Shown here: positions 17,836-26,448 of the stretch, piece after piece | How the letters are laid out: every line of letters starts with the position of its first letter | How positions within the stretch are numbered: the stretch's first letter is position 1 | Source of the DNA: RUG334 sp045599645 | GTDB lineage: Bacteria; Muiribacteriota; Ozemobacteria; Ozemobacterales; Ozemobacteraceae | Assembly: GCA_045599645.1 (NCBI GenBank) | Contig: JAZRWI010000076.1 | Span: forward strand, 18,889-82,888 | DNA: 64,000 bases | Direction: 5' to 3' | Made by a program: the position numbers and the translations under genes | Notes under the pieces: generated by a model | What the model saw: only the letters and a program-made list of their open reading frames with translations | The model's database searches: none | Told to the model about the DNA's origin: nothing

Positions 17836-18845
17836 TGAACCTTCTTAGCAAGGTATATTCCTACCTTTCTTTTATTGAACGCCTCTTTTTCGAAATCTTT
17901 GATTTTCTTGTGCTGAGACCAAAAGCAAAGGTAATCTCAATCGGCAATATCAGCATGGGTGGAACAGGCAAAACCCCCGTTTTATTCGAACTTTTAGCTG
18001 AACTAAAAGAACAACAGCCAGACCAGAAAGTAGCAGTCTTAACCCGTGGCTACAGATGCCCATGGGAAAAAAGCTTTTATGAGCTCTATGGTGACGGTGA
18101 ACATCCATTTGAGCTCACAGACGAAGCTTTAATGCTTAATCAAAGATTTCCTCATATTCCCGTACTTGTAGGGAAAAATCGCCATCATGCCGCTATTCTT
18201 GGCGAAAATCGCTTTGCCCCTGATATTTTTCTGCTTGACGACGGTTTTCAATACAGACGTCTGCACAAGGATTTCAATATAATTCTTTGGGATGCAATGT
18301 CTACCTTGAAGGAGGCCCAGGTTGTCCCATCAGGTAGATTGCGCGAGCCTGTAGAACGCCTTAAGGAAGCTGATGTAATATTGCTTACAAGATGCGAATC
18401 TGCTTCAAAAGAACAAACAGATTTTTGGATCAAATGGCTATCAGAAAAGGCTGCAGGTATTCCTGTAATAAAAACCCAGACTCTGTGTGAAGGTGTTTTT
18501 AAATATAACGGCGAAAAATCAGATTTGCCAAAGGGCTCTGAAGTATTAGCTTTTTCAGCCATAGGGCGACCGGAAAGCTTCTATTCACAGATTGAAACTG
18601 AAGGCTACAGAGTTGCTTCAAAAAAGGAATTCAGAGATCACGACAGATACAGTCAAAGCACTATTGAGATGCTTGCGAAACTTTCTCAAGAAAAGAATCT
18701 GCCATTAATATGCACAGAAAAAGATGCCATAAAATTCAAACCGGAAGATGCCCAAAAGCTTAATCTCAATATACTTCGAATAAAAGCAGTGCCCGTTTCC
18801 GGTAAAACCTTCCTGGAAGAAATCAGAGAATTAAGCAACGGATAA
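17835..18845 (+). CDS. lpxK: Tetraacyldisaccharide 4'-kinase LpxK
   Basis: LpxK phosphorylates the 4' position of the lipid A disaccharide precursor with ATP at the inner membrane. The 336-residue length is normal. Visible motifs are the P-loop NISMGGTGKTP (38-48), the RGYR box (71-74), DDGFQ (135-139) and PSGRLREP, which corresponds to the PAGPLREP motif. An N-terminal amphipathic segment (LLSKVYSYLSFIERLFFEIF) is expected to contact the membrane. The presence of LpxK indicates LPS. The last codons and the TAA stop are part of a dispersed GCAACGGATAAC repeat element, so the C-terminus may have been reset by repeat insertion. Confidence 0.95.
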   Translation: MNLLSKVYSYLSFIERLFFEIFDFLVLRPKAKVISIGNISMGGTGKTPVLFELLAELKEQQPDQKVAVLTRGYRCPWEKSFYELYGDGEHPFELTDEALMLNQRFPHIPVLVGKNRHHAAILGENRFAPDIFLLDDGFQYRRLHKDFNIILWDAMSTLKEAQVVPSGRLREPVERLKEADVILLTRCESASKEQTDFWIKWLSEKAAGIPVIKTQTLCEGVFKYNGEKSDLPKGSEVLAFSAIGRPESFYSQIETEGYRVASKKEFRDHDRYSQSTIEMLAKLSQEKNLPLICTEKDAIKFKPEDAQKLNLNILRIKAVPVSGKTFLEEIRELSNG

Positions 18846-18935
18846 CAGGATTTTTGCGGATAGAGCAGCCGAGAAAGAGTTTTAGCCCTCGGTTTTAGTA
18901 GGTTTGTAGTTTACCATCGAAAGTTACTGCTATGC
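18835..18935. repeat. Dispersed GCAACGGATAAC repeat element, copy 1
   Basis: This ~100-bp segment starts GCAACGGATAACAGGAT inside the lpxK 3' end and continues through CCTCGGTTTTAGTAGGTTTG and AGTTACTGCTATGC. The same blocks occur in the tandem copies at 60789-61066. It is shorter than those copies in the middle. Confidence 0.75.
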
Positions 18936-19007
18936 CCCAATCCCTAAGTCACCAACCCCTCTGGCTGAGTATTCTGACAGCCTCTGAAAAAGGGGAACGA
19001 TATGGAA

Positions 19008-19955
19008 TCAAATAAATAGGGTTAGGAAGTCTTTTTTCATGTTTTGGTATAATTTGTCGTTGGTGATAAAAAAATCGCAGGACGGGGCGTTAAAATTCGA
19101 AGAAATGCCATTTTTATTTAGAACCATGCCTGCAGAAATTGCCAAATCTTTAACTTTGTCATCATAGCAGATTAATTTTGTTGCCAAACCAGCGCGCAGC
19201 ATGGCCAATGCTGCATGATACCGCATCGCGACTCCGTGACTACAGTCTTTACAAGCTTCTGCATAAGCCTCAAATGATCCAGGACACGCAACCCCAGATG
19301 AATTTATAGCTTCTTCAATTAGACCTATATCACCTTTTCTAGCTGCTAAGCCTGCTTTTTCACCATCAAAAGCTTTTACAGCATCAAAAGCCCCGGCTAA
19401 TAGTTGCCTATCACCCCACTGGCGCAGATTAACAGCCAATTTATGTTCCTTAGCACATTCATTTCTAGCAATGTTGAAATGCCAGGTCCAATCGGTTCCC
19501 AAATGCACATTTGCTTCTGGTAAAAGACTCTTATACAGTTCATAAGAGCTTTTATCGCGAACATAAGCCAGTTTCACAAAAGAAAGAGCCTTTTTTACAA
19601 GTCTTCTAGCCCTTTCACTACGTATAGGTCCAATGCCAGCCCCAAACAGAACAGGCTTAGAACCCATTTTGGCAGCGGCAATAATTCTATTGGCAAAAAA
19701 TGTAACCCCTTCCCAAGACCAGTCTTGAAGAATACCTCCGGAGAAAACAGTTATTGGTGATTTTGAAGCAGCCATCAGGAATGACAGCCAGGAAAGCAAT
19801 CCGCGACGGCGAATGCTGACACCAAAATGTTGTTTTACCCCGGAGGTAATGATTGGTTTCACATTTTTTGGCAGATTTTGGCAAATTGCCCGTAAAATGG
19901 CTTCATCACCAAGATTGCCTTCACCATAAAAACCGACTAAGAGTATGTTATTCAT
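19008..19955 (-). CDS. CsaB-like polysaccharide pyruvyl transferase
   Basis: The product resembles CsaB, which adds ketal-linked pyruvate to cell-wall polysaccharide so that SLH-domain proteins can bind. Typical features are the start NNILLVGFYGEGNLGDEAIL, SGGILQD, GAGIGPI and GVAMRYHAALAML, matching the polysaccharide pyruvyl transferase fold. The start is taken as ATG 19955 because the family begins directly at this motif. A further ATG 18 bp upstream is possible. There is no clear ribosome site; TATAGT just upstream suggests a short or leaderless message. Length is ~315 residues, normal for the family. No SLH protein is seen in the window. Confidence 0.8.
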   Translation of the reverse strand: MNNILLVGFYGEGNLGDEAILRAICQNLPKNVKPIITSGVKQHFGVSIRRRGLLSWLSFLMAASKSPITVFSGGILQDWSWEGVTFFANRIIAAAKMGSKPVLFGAGIGPIRSERARRLVKKALSFVKLAYVRDKSSYELYKSLLPEANVHLGTDWTWHFNIARNECAKEHKLAVNLRQWGDRQLLAGAFDAVKAFDGEKAGLAARKGDIGLIEEAINSSGVACPGSFEAYAEACKDCSHGVAMRYHAALAMLRAGLATKLICYDDKVKDLAISAGMVLNKNGISSNFNAPSCDFFITNDKLYQNMKKDFLTLFI

Positions 19956-20001
19956 AATATTACTATAGCACACTCTTAGAGGTCTTTATAGCTGTTTATT
20001 A

Positions 20002-20088
20002 TCAGCTTTTAGAACTTCCGAAAGCATAAAACATAAGTCCTATAGCCGCTATTATTCCTGCGGTTATACCGATTATCCATCCTCCCAT
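20002..20088 (-). CDS. Tiny one-helix membrane protein, 28 aa
   Basis: ATG 20088 is preceded by AAGGAGGA. The product MGGWIIGITAGIIAAIGLMF is followed by YAFGSSKS: one hydrophobic helix with Gly spacing and a short basic tail. The ribosome site overlaps the end of the next tiny gene upstream, so it looks like the last member of a desulfoferrodoxin transcript. No family is recognised. Confidence 0.6.
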   Translation of the reverse strand: MGGWIIGITAGIIAAIGLMFYAFGSSKS

Positions 20089-20104
20089 AATATATCCTCC
20101 TTTC

Positions 20105-20185
20105 TTACCCCTCTCTAAGAGCCCAATATAGCAACCAAACAAGAAGCAATACTGAAATTGCCCAAAATCCCCAATGTAGTTCCAT
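20105..20185 (-). CDS. Tiny one-helix membrane protein, 26 aa, Trp-rich
   Basis: ATG 20185 follows GGGAGGACTAAA. The product begins MELHWGFWAISVLLLVWLLY and ends WALREG. It is a single helix with four Trp residues, most near the ends, as expected for an inner-membrane microprotein. It lies 33 bp downstream of desulfoferrodoxin and 16 bp upstream of the 28-residue gene. Confidence 0.6.
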   Translation of the reverse strand: MELHWGFWAISVLLLVWLLYWALREG

Positions 20186-20217
20186 TTTAGTCCTCCCACT
20201 ACAAAATTGAAGACTTA

Positions 20218-20592
20218 TTAAGCTTTCCAGAGACCGTGAAGATTGCAGTATGCCATTACAGCCATAATTTCGTCTTTATCACATATTTTGAAGCAAGCTT
20301 CAGGCTTATCACCAGCTTTAAGTTGTTTTCTCTGGCAGCCGTTGTTAGTCTGAAGGAATATCCATTCTATGAAGTGACCGCTTTCCATCGGATGCATTGT
20401 AGAACCAACTGTTACTGTTACCTTATCCCCTTCTCTTTTAACTACAGGAATATGCTTTTCTTTTGTGGCTTCTACAGTATTGGGAACAAGCTCTTCCATA
20501 GGATGACCGCAGCACATAACCTCAACTCCGCTGCTCTTTGCATAAGCAATTATATTTCCACACATAGGACACACATAAAATTTTTGAACCAT
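20218..20592 (-). CDS. dfx: Desulfoferrodoxin (superoxide reductase, two iron centres)
   Basis: The protein reduces superoxide to hydrogen peroxide in the cytoplasm of anaerobes. At 124 residues it is the two-domain form. The N-terminal desulforedoxin Fe(Cys)4 site is C8, C11, C27 and C28. The catalytic centre II ligands are visible as H47 (EKHIPV), H67 and H73 (MHPMESGHFIEW), C116 and H119 (AYCNLHGLW). The expected Glu45 before K46-H47 is also present. AGGAGG precedes ATG 20592. A 10-bp hairpin at 20638-20672 and a smaller CCGC/GCGG hairpin lie in the leader. Confidence 0.95.
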   Translation of the reverse strand: MVQKFYVCPMCGNIIAYAKSSGVEVMCCGHPMEELVPNTVEATKEKHIPVVKREGDKVTVTVGSTMHPMESGHFIEWIFLQTNNGCQRKQLKAGDKPEACFKICDKDEIMAVMAYCNLHGLWKA

Positions 20593-20637
20593 AATTTTCC
20601 TCCTAAATAATATTTACTTATTTCCGCTTTTATGCGG

Positions 20638-20672
20638 GACTTCAGGATTTCCCCTAAGGATTTCCTGAAGTC
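20638..20672. other. Hairpin in the leader of desulfoferrodoxin
   Basis: GACTTCAGGA and TCCTGAAGTC form a perfect 10-bp stem about 45 bp upstream of the desulfoferrodoxin start. It has no T-run. It could be an operator or an mRNA leader structure. Confidence 0.45.
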
Positions 20673-20762
20673 ATCCTCTCACTTTACCCATGCACATAAC
20701 CCCGAACAAACTCTTTACCGGTGTTCCTCCCAAACACCGCCATGCTGGGAATAAAGCTTAGT

Positions 20763-20831
20763 TTACAAAACCATCCAAAGAACTACGCCAATAATTACGA
20801 TTGCTATAATTGTCCACATTAACCAACTCAT
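20763..20831 (-). CDS. Tiny one-helix membrane protein, 22 aa
   Basis: ATG 20831 follows AAAGGAGGATGCCGCT, an excellent ribosome site. The product MSWLMWTIIAIVIIGVVLW plus MVL is one Trp-flanked hydrophobic helix. It lies ~170 bp upstream of desulfoferrodoxin on the same strand. Its size and layout match the two tiny genes after desulfoferrodoxin. No family is recognised. Confidence 0.55.
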   Translation of the reverse strand: MSWLMWTIIAIVIIGVVLWMVL

Positions 20832-21032
20832 AGCGGCATCCTCCTTTCTCAAAAGTTCTCACTTAGATTTTTTATTTTGTTTGCCTTTTATTTTGTTTTT
20901 TATTTTTCCTTATCACATCTTCTTTATAATGCTTTTAAAGCCTAAAACAAAGAGACTGAGTCACAATAACCAATCGATTTATCGATCGGAGGGATTTGGG
21001 GTTGGAAATTAGGGATTATAGAGTTGGGAAAG

Positions 21033-22070
21033 TCAGATGATTTCGGAGAGGATAGCTCCACGCTGAGTCCAGTTAGGAACAACAAAATCAGCATCATCTT
21101 TGGTGCGAGAAAATACCTTTGAAATAGCATTTTCTATGTCACTACTATTTTTTATAAAAGAAGTAATATATTTATTAGAATACAATGCCGGTATATCTGT
21201 AGACCATATTTTAAGCCCACAGGCAGCATAATCATAAACCTTTATAGGGTCTACACCTTTAATTAATTCAATATCTTTAAAGGGAACCAGACCAACGTCA
21301 CAATGAATAATTAAATCATAAAGGCTATTAATATCTAATTTGCCATGAAAAATAACATTTTTCATCTTGAGCAATTCATCAAAGGCTTTACCACGACCAA
21401 CTCCAGCTATGTTAAGTTCTATCCTTTCATGGCCAGCAAGCATTTTAAGCCATTCAATATCTATCCATTCGTAATGGGCACCGGAAGAAATTAATTTTAT
21501 TTTTGGAGAATAAAATTTCTTACAATCACGTTCACAAGCTCTCATGCTTGTTGCATTCGGTAATAACACACATTTTGATTTGAATTTTTCATCTAAACGC
21601 TCTATAAGATATGGGTGTGAAACAACCAATTTATCAGCATTTTCAAGAATCAAATCCTCATAATATTTCCAGACTTCTTTATTTTGTCCTGGAAAAGCAC
21701 CATGCAAATCACAGCAATCATAAATAATCTTAGCCCATTTAAATGTAGTGAGTTCAGCATAAGCAGGTTCTGCCAGCCACAAAACAATATTTTTGGTTAT
21801 TAAATGGAGCCGTTTAATAAGTAAAAATAATGCCAATTTAACAGAATATTTCTGTATTTTTGGATATTTAGATGATTTAAACGGTAAAGCCCCTGAAACA
21901 ACAGTTAAACCTGAATCATCCTCTTTTACAGATAATGAGAAGCCATTAGAAGAAAATGGATCGACATATATCACCCGATGGCCTCTTTTCACCATCTGAT
22001 CAGCAAGACACTGATGTCTCTGCTGTAAAAAATCATAATATTTAACTGGTGATATAAATAAAATATCCAT
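21033..22070 (-). CDS. GT-B fold glycosyltransferase (GT4-like)
   Basis: The 345-residue product starts MDILFISPVKYYDFLQQRHQ, an N-terminal Rossmann strand with a pattern (QQRHQ, then D-F near residue 38) typical of a group of GT4-like enzymes. The C-terminal half has KLISSGAHYEW, ELNIAGVGRG, GLVPFKD, DPIKVYDYAACGLKIWSTD, the nucleotide-sugar binding part of a GT-B fold. It would transfer a sugar during surface polysaccharide synthesis. The gene lies 13 bp after the tandem-GT4 gene and is probably in the same transcript. Confidence 0.75.
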   Translation of the reverse strand: MDILFISPVKYYDFLQQRHQCLADQMVKRGHRVIYVDPFSSNGFSLSVKEDDSGLTVVSGALPFKSSKYPKIQKYSVKLALFLLIKRLHLITKNIVLWLAEPAYAELTTFKWAKIIYDCCDLHGAFPGQNKEVWKYYEDLILENADKLVVSHPYLIERLDEKFKSKCVLLPNATSMRACERDCKKFYSPKIKLISSGAHYEWIDIEWLKMLAGHERIELNIAGVGRGKAFDELLKMKNVIFHGKLDINSLYDLIIHCDVGLVPFKDIELIKGVDPIKVYDYAACGLKIWSTDIPALYSNKYITSFIKNSSDIENAISKVFSRTKDDADFVVPNWTQRGAILSEII

Positions 22071-22083
22071 TTTTACTTATGAA

Positions 22084-24168
22084 TTATTTAATGCTGTTTA
22101 CAAGCAAAGCTTCAAAATCAGAAATCATTTTTTCGTGGTTATTTACCTGTTTGAAACGCTTGAAGGCTCCATTACTGAAAAATTCGTAATTTTCTTTTTC
22201 TGACATTCTAGCAATAGCTTCAACAAGGCGTTCTGAGGCATTCGGTTCTATAAGAATACCACTTTCATTATTTTCAATAATTTCCGGCACTCCACCAACA
22301 TTTGTTGAAATGCATGGTATTCCAAAACGCATAACCTCAAGCAGGCTCAATGGAATACCTTCACCAAGGGATGGAAGTAAAGCCAGGTCTATATCACCAT
22401 AAAACTCATCAACACAGCTTACGTATCCGTGAAAAACCACCTTATCTTTTATCCCATTCAAGGAACTGCACAAAGCTTCTAAATTAGCACGTTCCGGGCC
22501 ATCGCCAAATAAATGAATTTTTCCAATATTTAATCTGGAAATATTTTCATTTATAGCTTTCAAAGCCCATTCATGGCCTTTATTTGCGTGCAGCTTGGCA
22601 GTAATAGAAATATTCAGAGGCCTGTCAGGAAAATTTCTTACGCCTACAGGCTCTTTATCAATGCAGTTATTAATTGCAACAAGACTTTCTCCAGTCAACC
22701 CCTGTTCCTCAAGATGCTTTTTTACAGCACAAGAGACAGCAATCTGTCTAGAACTGAACTGGTAATAAATCTTTTTATTCAAGCCATGTATATGTGAGAC
22801 ACAGGGAATACCGCATGCTTTGCCTAATACACCAGCAAATAAACTAGCCTTGTTTAGATGCGAACTGATAACATTTGGCCTGAAGGTTTTTAAATCCTGC
22901 AACAGCTTGGCTGCAAAAAGAATTCCGCCAAACTGCATAGAAGCAACAGAGCATTCCACACCCATTTCCAATAGAGTCTTATATAGAGGATTTCCAGCGC
23001 AGGTAGCAGTAATCTTCCAGCCTCGCTGCTGAAGATTTTTAACAAGATCAAGAGCAAGATGTTCGCCACCGCCCATTTCTCTAGAGGATATAGCGAAATG
23101 AACACGCTTTTTATCTGTAATATTTTCGTATAAATCCATATGTTCCTCCATTGCTTTTGCTCTGTTAAATAGCTTTTTCACTCTTCTACGCCCAGATAGC
23201 CCTAATTTTTTACACAACTCAGAATCTTTCAAAAGTATTTCCAGTTTATCAGCCAACTCCTCAGGGCTTTCAGGCTGACAAAGAAATCCTGTTTTACCGT
23301 TTTCAACTACTTCAGGAATACCACCAACCTTTGTTGATACGACAGGCAGGCTCCTTTCCATAGCCTCGCAAAGATTGATTCCGAAAGCCTCTTTACGGGA
23401 AGGTGAAGCAAAGATGCTCAGACTTTCCAGATAACCAATCTTATCAGAAACATCATCTACAAAGCGGCAAACATCACCTATACCAAGCTCATCAACCAGC
23501 TTTTCAAGAACATCTTTTCCCTTGCCACCGCCACCAATATGTATTTCAAAATCAATTTCGCGTTCCTTCAGAAGCTTTGCTGCCTGCAAAAGAATATCTA
23601 TTCCCTTTACAGAATGCAATCTTGAAAGAGTGCCAATAATCGGCTTTTGATGACTTTGTAAATTTTCTGAGTCATTTATGGATACACCGGGATAAATAAC
23701 TTGAAACTTCTCTGAAGCAAGTTTTCTTACGTTATTACAATACCATTCAGCAAGAGATCTGCTTGGGAAAAGCATATAATCAGAAACTGGCTGCATCACC
23801 TTTTCTACTGCATGATAAGCATTTGTTTCCAATCCATGGATAGTTGTAACAAGCTTTGCTTTTGAACCTGCAAGCAGCTTTGCAATACGGCCTATTGCAG
23901 TAGCCCTGAATAAATGGGTATGAATAATATCCGGCTTGAATTCTTTAATAAGTGAGATCAGCTTATAGCAAGGAACAGAATCAACAAATTGTTCCCCAAG
24001 AATAATAGGATCAACACCTGCTTTTTGAAGTCTATCGGAAACGGGTCCATCGCGGAAAGCAGCAACCTTAACCTCATAACCTCGGTGTAATGCAGTTTTA
24101 ACCAAATCTACCAGTAAAATCTGAGCACCACCGATAGTCAGTGCATTCACAACATAAAGAAGCTTCAT
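22084..24168 (-). CDS. Fused tandem GT4 glycosyltransferase
   Basis: The 694-residue protein holds two complete GT-B glycosyltransferases in series. The first is residues ~1-355 (NALTIGGAQILLVDLV; IGTLSRLHSVKGIDILLQA; SRKEAFGINLCEAMERSLPV). The second is ~358-694 (SSREMGGGEHLALDLV; ITAKLHANKGHEWALKA; GEGIPLSLLEVMRFGIPCIS). Both carry the E-x7-E type motif of retaining GT4 enzymes. A fused enzyme can add two successive sugars. It overlaps the upstream lipoprotein gene by 4 bp (ATGA) and precedes the gene at 21033 by 13 bp. Confidence 0.85.
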   Translation of the reverse strand: MKLLYVVNALTIGGAQILLVDLVKTALHRGYEVKVAAFRDGPVSDRLQKAGVDPIILGEQFVDSVPCYKLISLIKEFKPDIIHTHLFRATAIGRIAKLLAGSKAKLVTTIHGLETNAYHAVEKVMQPVSDYMLFPSRSLAEWYCNNVRKLASEKFQVIYPGVSINDSENLQSHQKPIIGTLSRLHSVKGIDILLQAAKLLKEREIDFEIHIGGGGKGKDVLEKLVDELGIGDVCRFVDDVSDKIGYLESLSIFASPSRKEAFGINLCEAMERSLPVVSTKVGGIPEVVENGKTGFLCQPESPEELADKLEILLKDSELCKKLGLSGRRRVKKLFNRAKAMEEHMDLYENITDKKRVHFAISSREMGGGEHLALDLVKNLQQRGWKITATCAGNPLYKTLLEMGVECSVASMQFGGILFAAKLLQDLKTFRPNVISSHLNKASLFAGVLGKACGIPCVSHIHGLNKKIYYQFSSRQIAVSCAVKKHLEEQGLTGESLVAINNCIDKEPVGVRNFPDRPLNISITAKLHANKGHEWALKAINENISRLNIGKIHLFGDGPERANLEALCSSLNGIKDKVVFHGYVSCVDEFYGDIDLALLPSLGEGIPLSLLEVMRFGIPCISTNVGGVPEIIENNESGILIEPNASERLVEAIARMSEKENYEFFSNGAFKRFKQVNNHEKMISDFEALLVNSIK

Positions 24169-24926
24169 TTAACAGTTTCACCTTTGGCATCTGAAGCTTT
24201 GATACTTGAAATTTCCTTATCAAGTTCTGTTAAATCATCTTCCAATTTCTGGGCCAAAACTCTTATCTGAAAATTAGCGAAATTATCGGTATCAGTAGAA
24301 TATTCGATAAGCTTACTGGTTCTATATTCAATATCTTTGATTTTATTCTGATGATTCTTAAAATACGCATCACGAAGAGCCTTATTATTTTCTGCAATAG
24401 CTTTGGCAATGGTATTTACGCCTTTTGTATCTTCCTTTTCAATAACCAGCCAAAGTTCATCGATAGCATATGTAAGATCAAGCAATAAAGAGGCTTCAGG
24501 GTTTCTTGGCATTTTTTCATAAAGCTTGGAAATGCGTCTGGAAAACCTTAGAATTTCACTGTGAGCTTTAAAATAATCATTTCCAAGGTATTTCCTGATT
24601 TCACCGAGAATTCTAGCTAAATCAGAGAATTTATCCTTCCATTTTTCGTCAGTCTTACCCCATTCAGGTGGGAAAACGACATATTTATTGGAAAATTCAA
24701 GCCAGCTATTCATGAGTTCTTCAAGCTTCTGTAGCGCTTCTGGCTTTCTTGCATTTTCATTAAGATTCTTTGCTGCAACAGCAAGCTTTGTTGATGCTTC
24801 TATAAAAGCTGTTTCCTTAGAATCACCGGCAATAATGGAAAAAAGATTTGTATCGCAGGCAAAACAACAGGGAATTGCTAGAAACCATAAGGTAATAACA
24901 AGAATTACAAGCTTAAATGATTTCAT
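24165..24926 (-). CDS. Small helical lipoprotein, paralogue of the protein at 7824-8546
   Basis: The 253-residue product has a signal ending CCFAC-D, consistent with lipidation at Cys and Asp at +2 as in the protein at 7824. The mature part is Lys/Glu-rich and predicted helical. Shared features are a SW-L-EF motif, a PPEWG turn, a following W-K-D-K-F segment and two long helices. No known domain is recognised. It is 19 bp downstream of dnaB and overlaps the tandem-GT4 gene by 4 bp, so it may be co-transcribed with both. Confidence 0.6.
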   Translation of the reverse strand: MKSFKLVILVITLWFLAIPCCFACDTNLFSIIAGDSKETAFIEASTKLAVAAKNLNENARKPEALQKLEELMNSWLEFSNKYVVFPPEWGKTDEKWKDKFSDLARILGEIRKYLGNDYFKAHSEILRFSRRISKLYEKMPRNPEASLLLDLTYAIDELWLVIEKEDTKGVNTIAKAIAENNKALRDAYFKNHQNKIKDIEYRTSKLIEYSTDTDNFANFQIRVLAQKLEDDLTELDKEISSIKASDAKGETVK

Positions 24927-24945
24927 AATTCATTCCATAAGGCTA

Positions 24946-26316
24946 TCAGCCAAGATTTTCGCCTTCTTCAGAACGATATTGTTCCAAATTACTAAACTTA
25001 ACGCATGAAGAATCAAATGCAAGCAAAGCAGTACCAATAGAACCGTTACGCTGCTTAGCAATAATAACTTCGCCCTTACCCTTGCTTTCTTCCTTTAATG
25101 GATTATAGTATTCATCGCGATAAAGAAACATAACAATATCGGCGTCCTGTTCAATAGAGCCAGATTCACGAAGGTCTGACAACAAAGGGCGTTTATCAGG
25201 TCTTTCTTCAACCTTACGAGAAAGCTGTGACAAACAGATTACAGGAACATTCAATTCACGGGCCAGATTTTTCAAGCCTTTTGAAATTTCAGAAACTTCC
25301 TGCTGGCGGCTTTCTACGCGTTTTGAACCATCAGCACTCAAGGTAATCAATTGCAGATAGTCTATTACTATCAAGCCAAGATTATCTACTGATTTTGCCT
25401 TTCTTGCCTTACTTCTGATTTCCATTAATGAAGCGCCAGGAGTATCGTCAATCATAATTGGAGTATCTTCCAGCACCCCGGCAGCTATTGATAGTTTACT
25501 GAAGTCATCCTCGCTCAGGAAGCCACTTCTAATCTTAGCCCCATCAATTCGAGCTTCTGCAGAAATCAAACGTTTTACAAGCTGCTGATGTGACATTTCC
25601 AATGAGAAGAACAAAACCGGAGTTCTGTTTTGATAAGCAGCATATTGGGCTACATTAAGGCAAAATGCTGTTTTACCCATGGCAGGTCTTGCCGCAAAAA
25701 TAATAAGGTCTGAATTCTGCCAGCCGGATGTCATTTCATCTAATCTTGTAAAGCCTGTTGGAATGCCTGTTACTGCCTGATGATTTTCATAGAGCATATT
25801 TAATGCATCAATAGCTGGCTTTACAAGATCCTTCATGCGCATATAAGGACTTGTGGTTTTGAACTGGTTTAGCTGGAGAACTCTCTGTTCTGCATTATCA
25901 ATAAGGTTTTCAGCCACAGCCTGCGGGTCATAGGCTTCTTCTGAAATTTCCCCGGAAACAGTTATAAGACGGCGAAGCATTGATTTTTCTTTTACAATCT
26001 TCGCATAAAATTCTGCATTCTTTGAGGTAGGAACAACATTTAAAAGCTGAGAAAGATATGTTGGGCCACCAGCTTCGGCCAAGTGATCATTCTTTTTGAG
26101 TTCTTCAGCCAAAGTAACAATATCACAAGGCTTCCCGGAAGCAAAAAGATCACATAGAGCTGTGTAAATAAATCTATGAGCAGACTGATAAAAATCTTCT
26201 GAAACAATCTGTTCCTGAGCAACAACGACTGCGTCCTCGCTAAGCATCATAGAACCAAGCAGGCTCTGCTCAGCTTCCAAACTGTGGGGTGGAATTTTTT
26301 GAAATACGTCAGTCAT
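24946..26316 (-). CDS. dnaB: Replicative DNA helicase DnaB
   Basis: The 456-residue protein is a normal-length DnaB, the hexameric 5'-3' helicase at the replication fork. The N-terminal helical domain begins IPPHSLEAEQSLLGSMM. The RecA-like domain has FAARPAMGKTAFCLNVA (Walker A), FFSLEMS, LGLIVIDYLQLI (Walker B) and the C-terminal KQRNGSIGTALLAF. No intein is present. AAGGAGC precedes ATG 26316. It follows rplI, as in many bacteria, but a strong terminator lies between them, so it likely has its own promoter. Confidence 0.97.
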   Translation of the reverse strand: MTDVFQKIPPHSLEAEQSLLGSMMLSEDAVVVAQEQIVSEDFYQSAHRFIYTALCDLFASGKPCDIVTLAEELKKNDHLAEAGGPTYLSQLLNVVPTSKNAEFYAKIVKEKSMLRRLITVSGEISEEAYDPQAVAENLIDNAEQRVLQLNQFKTTSPYMRMKDLVKPAIDALNMLYENHQAVTGIPTGFTRLDEMTSGWQNSDLIIFAARPAMGKTAFCLNVAQYAAYQNRTPVLFFSLEMSHQQLVKRLISAEARIDGAKIRSGFLSEDDFSKLSIAAGVLEDTPIMIDDTPGASLMEIRSKARKAKSVDNLGLIVIDYLQLITLSADGSKRVESRQQEVSEISKGLKNLARELNVPVICLSQLSRKVEERPDKRPLLSDLRESGSIEQDADIVMFLYRDEYYNPLKEESKGKGEVIIAKQRNGSIGTALLAFDSSCVKFSNLEQYRSEEGENLG

Positions 26317-26402
26317 TATTCAGCTCCTTAATTGGCCACCAAATAAACAAGTGGTGGGTTTTGGGGTTGGGGGTTATATGTGAAAGAAACGTGGAAAGCA
26401 CT

Positions 26403-26435
26403 AAAAAAAAGCCTCTCCGTTAAGAGAGGCCTTTT
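26403..26435 (-). terminator. Rho-independent terminator after rplI
   Basis: GCCTCTC (26411-26417) pairs with GAGAGGC (26424-26430) over a 6-base loop. Read on the minus strand, the stem is followed by an eight-T run. It lies 14 bp downstream of the rplI stop. Confidence 0.9.
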
Positions 26436-26448
26436 CTTTTTTTAAAGA

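Noticed and set aside
20680..20750. A 19-residue ORF (MAVFGRNTGKEFVRGYVHG) on the minus strand upstream of desulfoferrodoxin
   Set aside because: No ribosome site, no hydrophobic helix, and random short frames of this length are common.
26350..26375. G-quadruplex upstream of dnaB
   Set aside because: Only three runs of three or more G are present; the fourth is GG. Too weak to claim.
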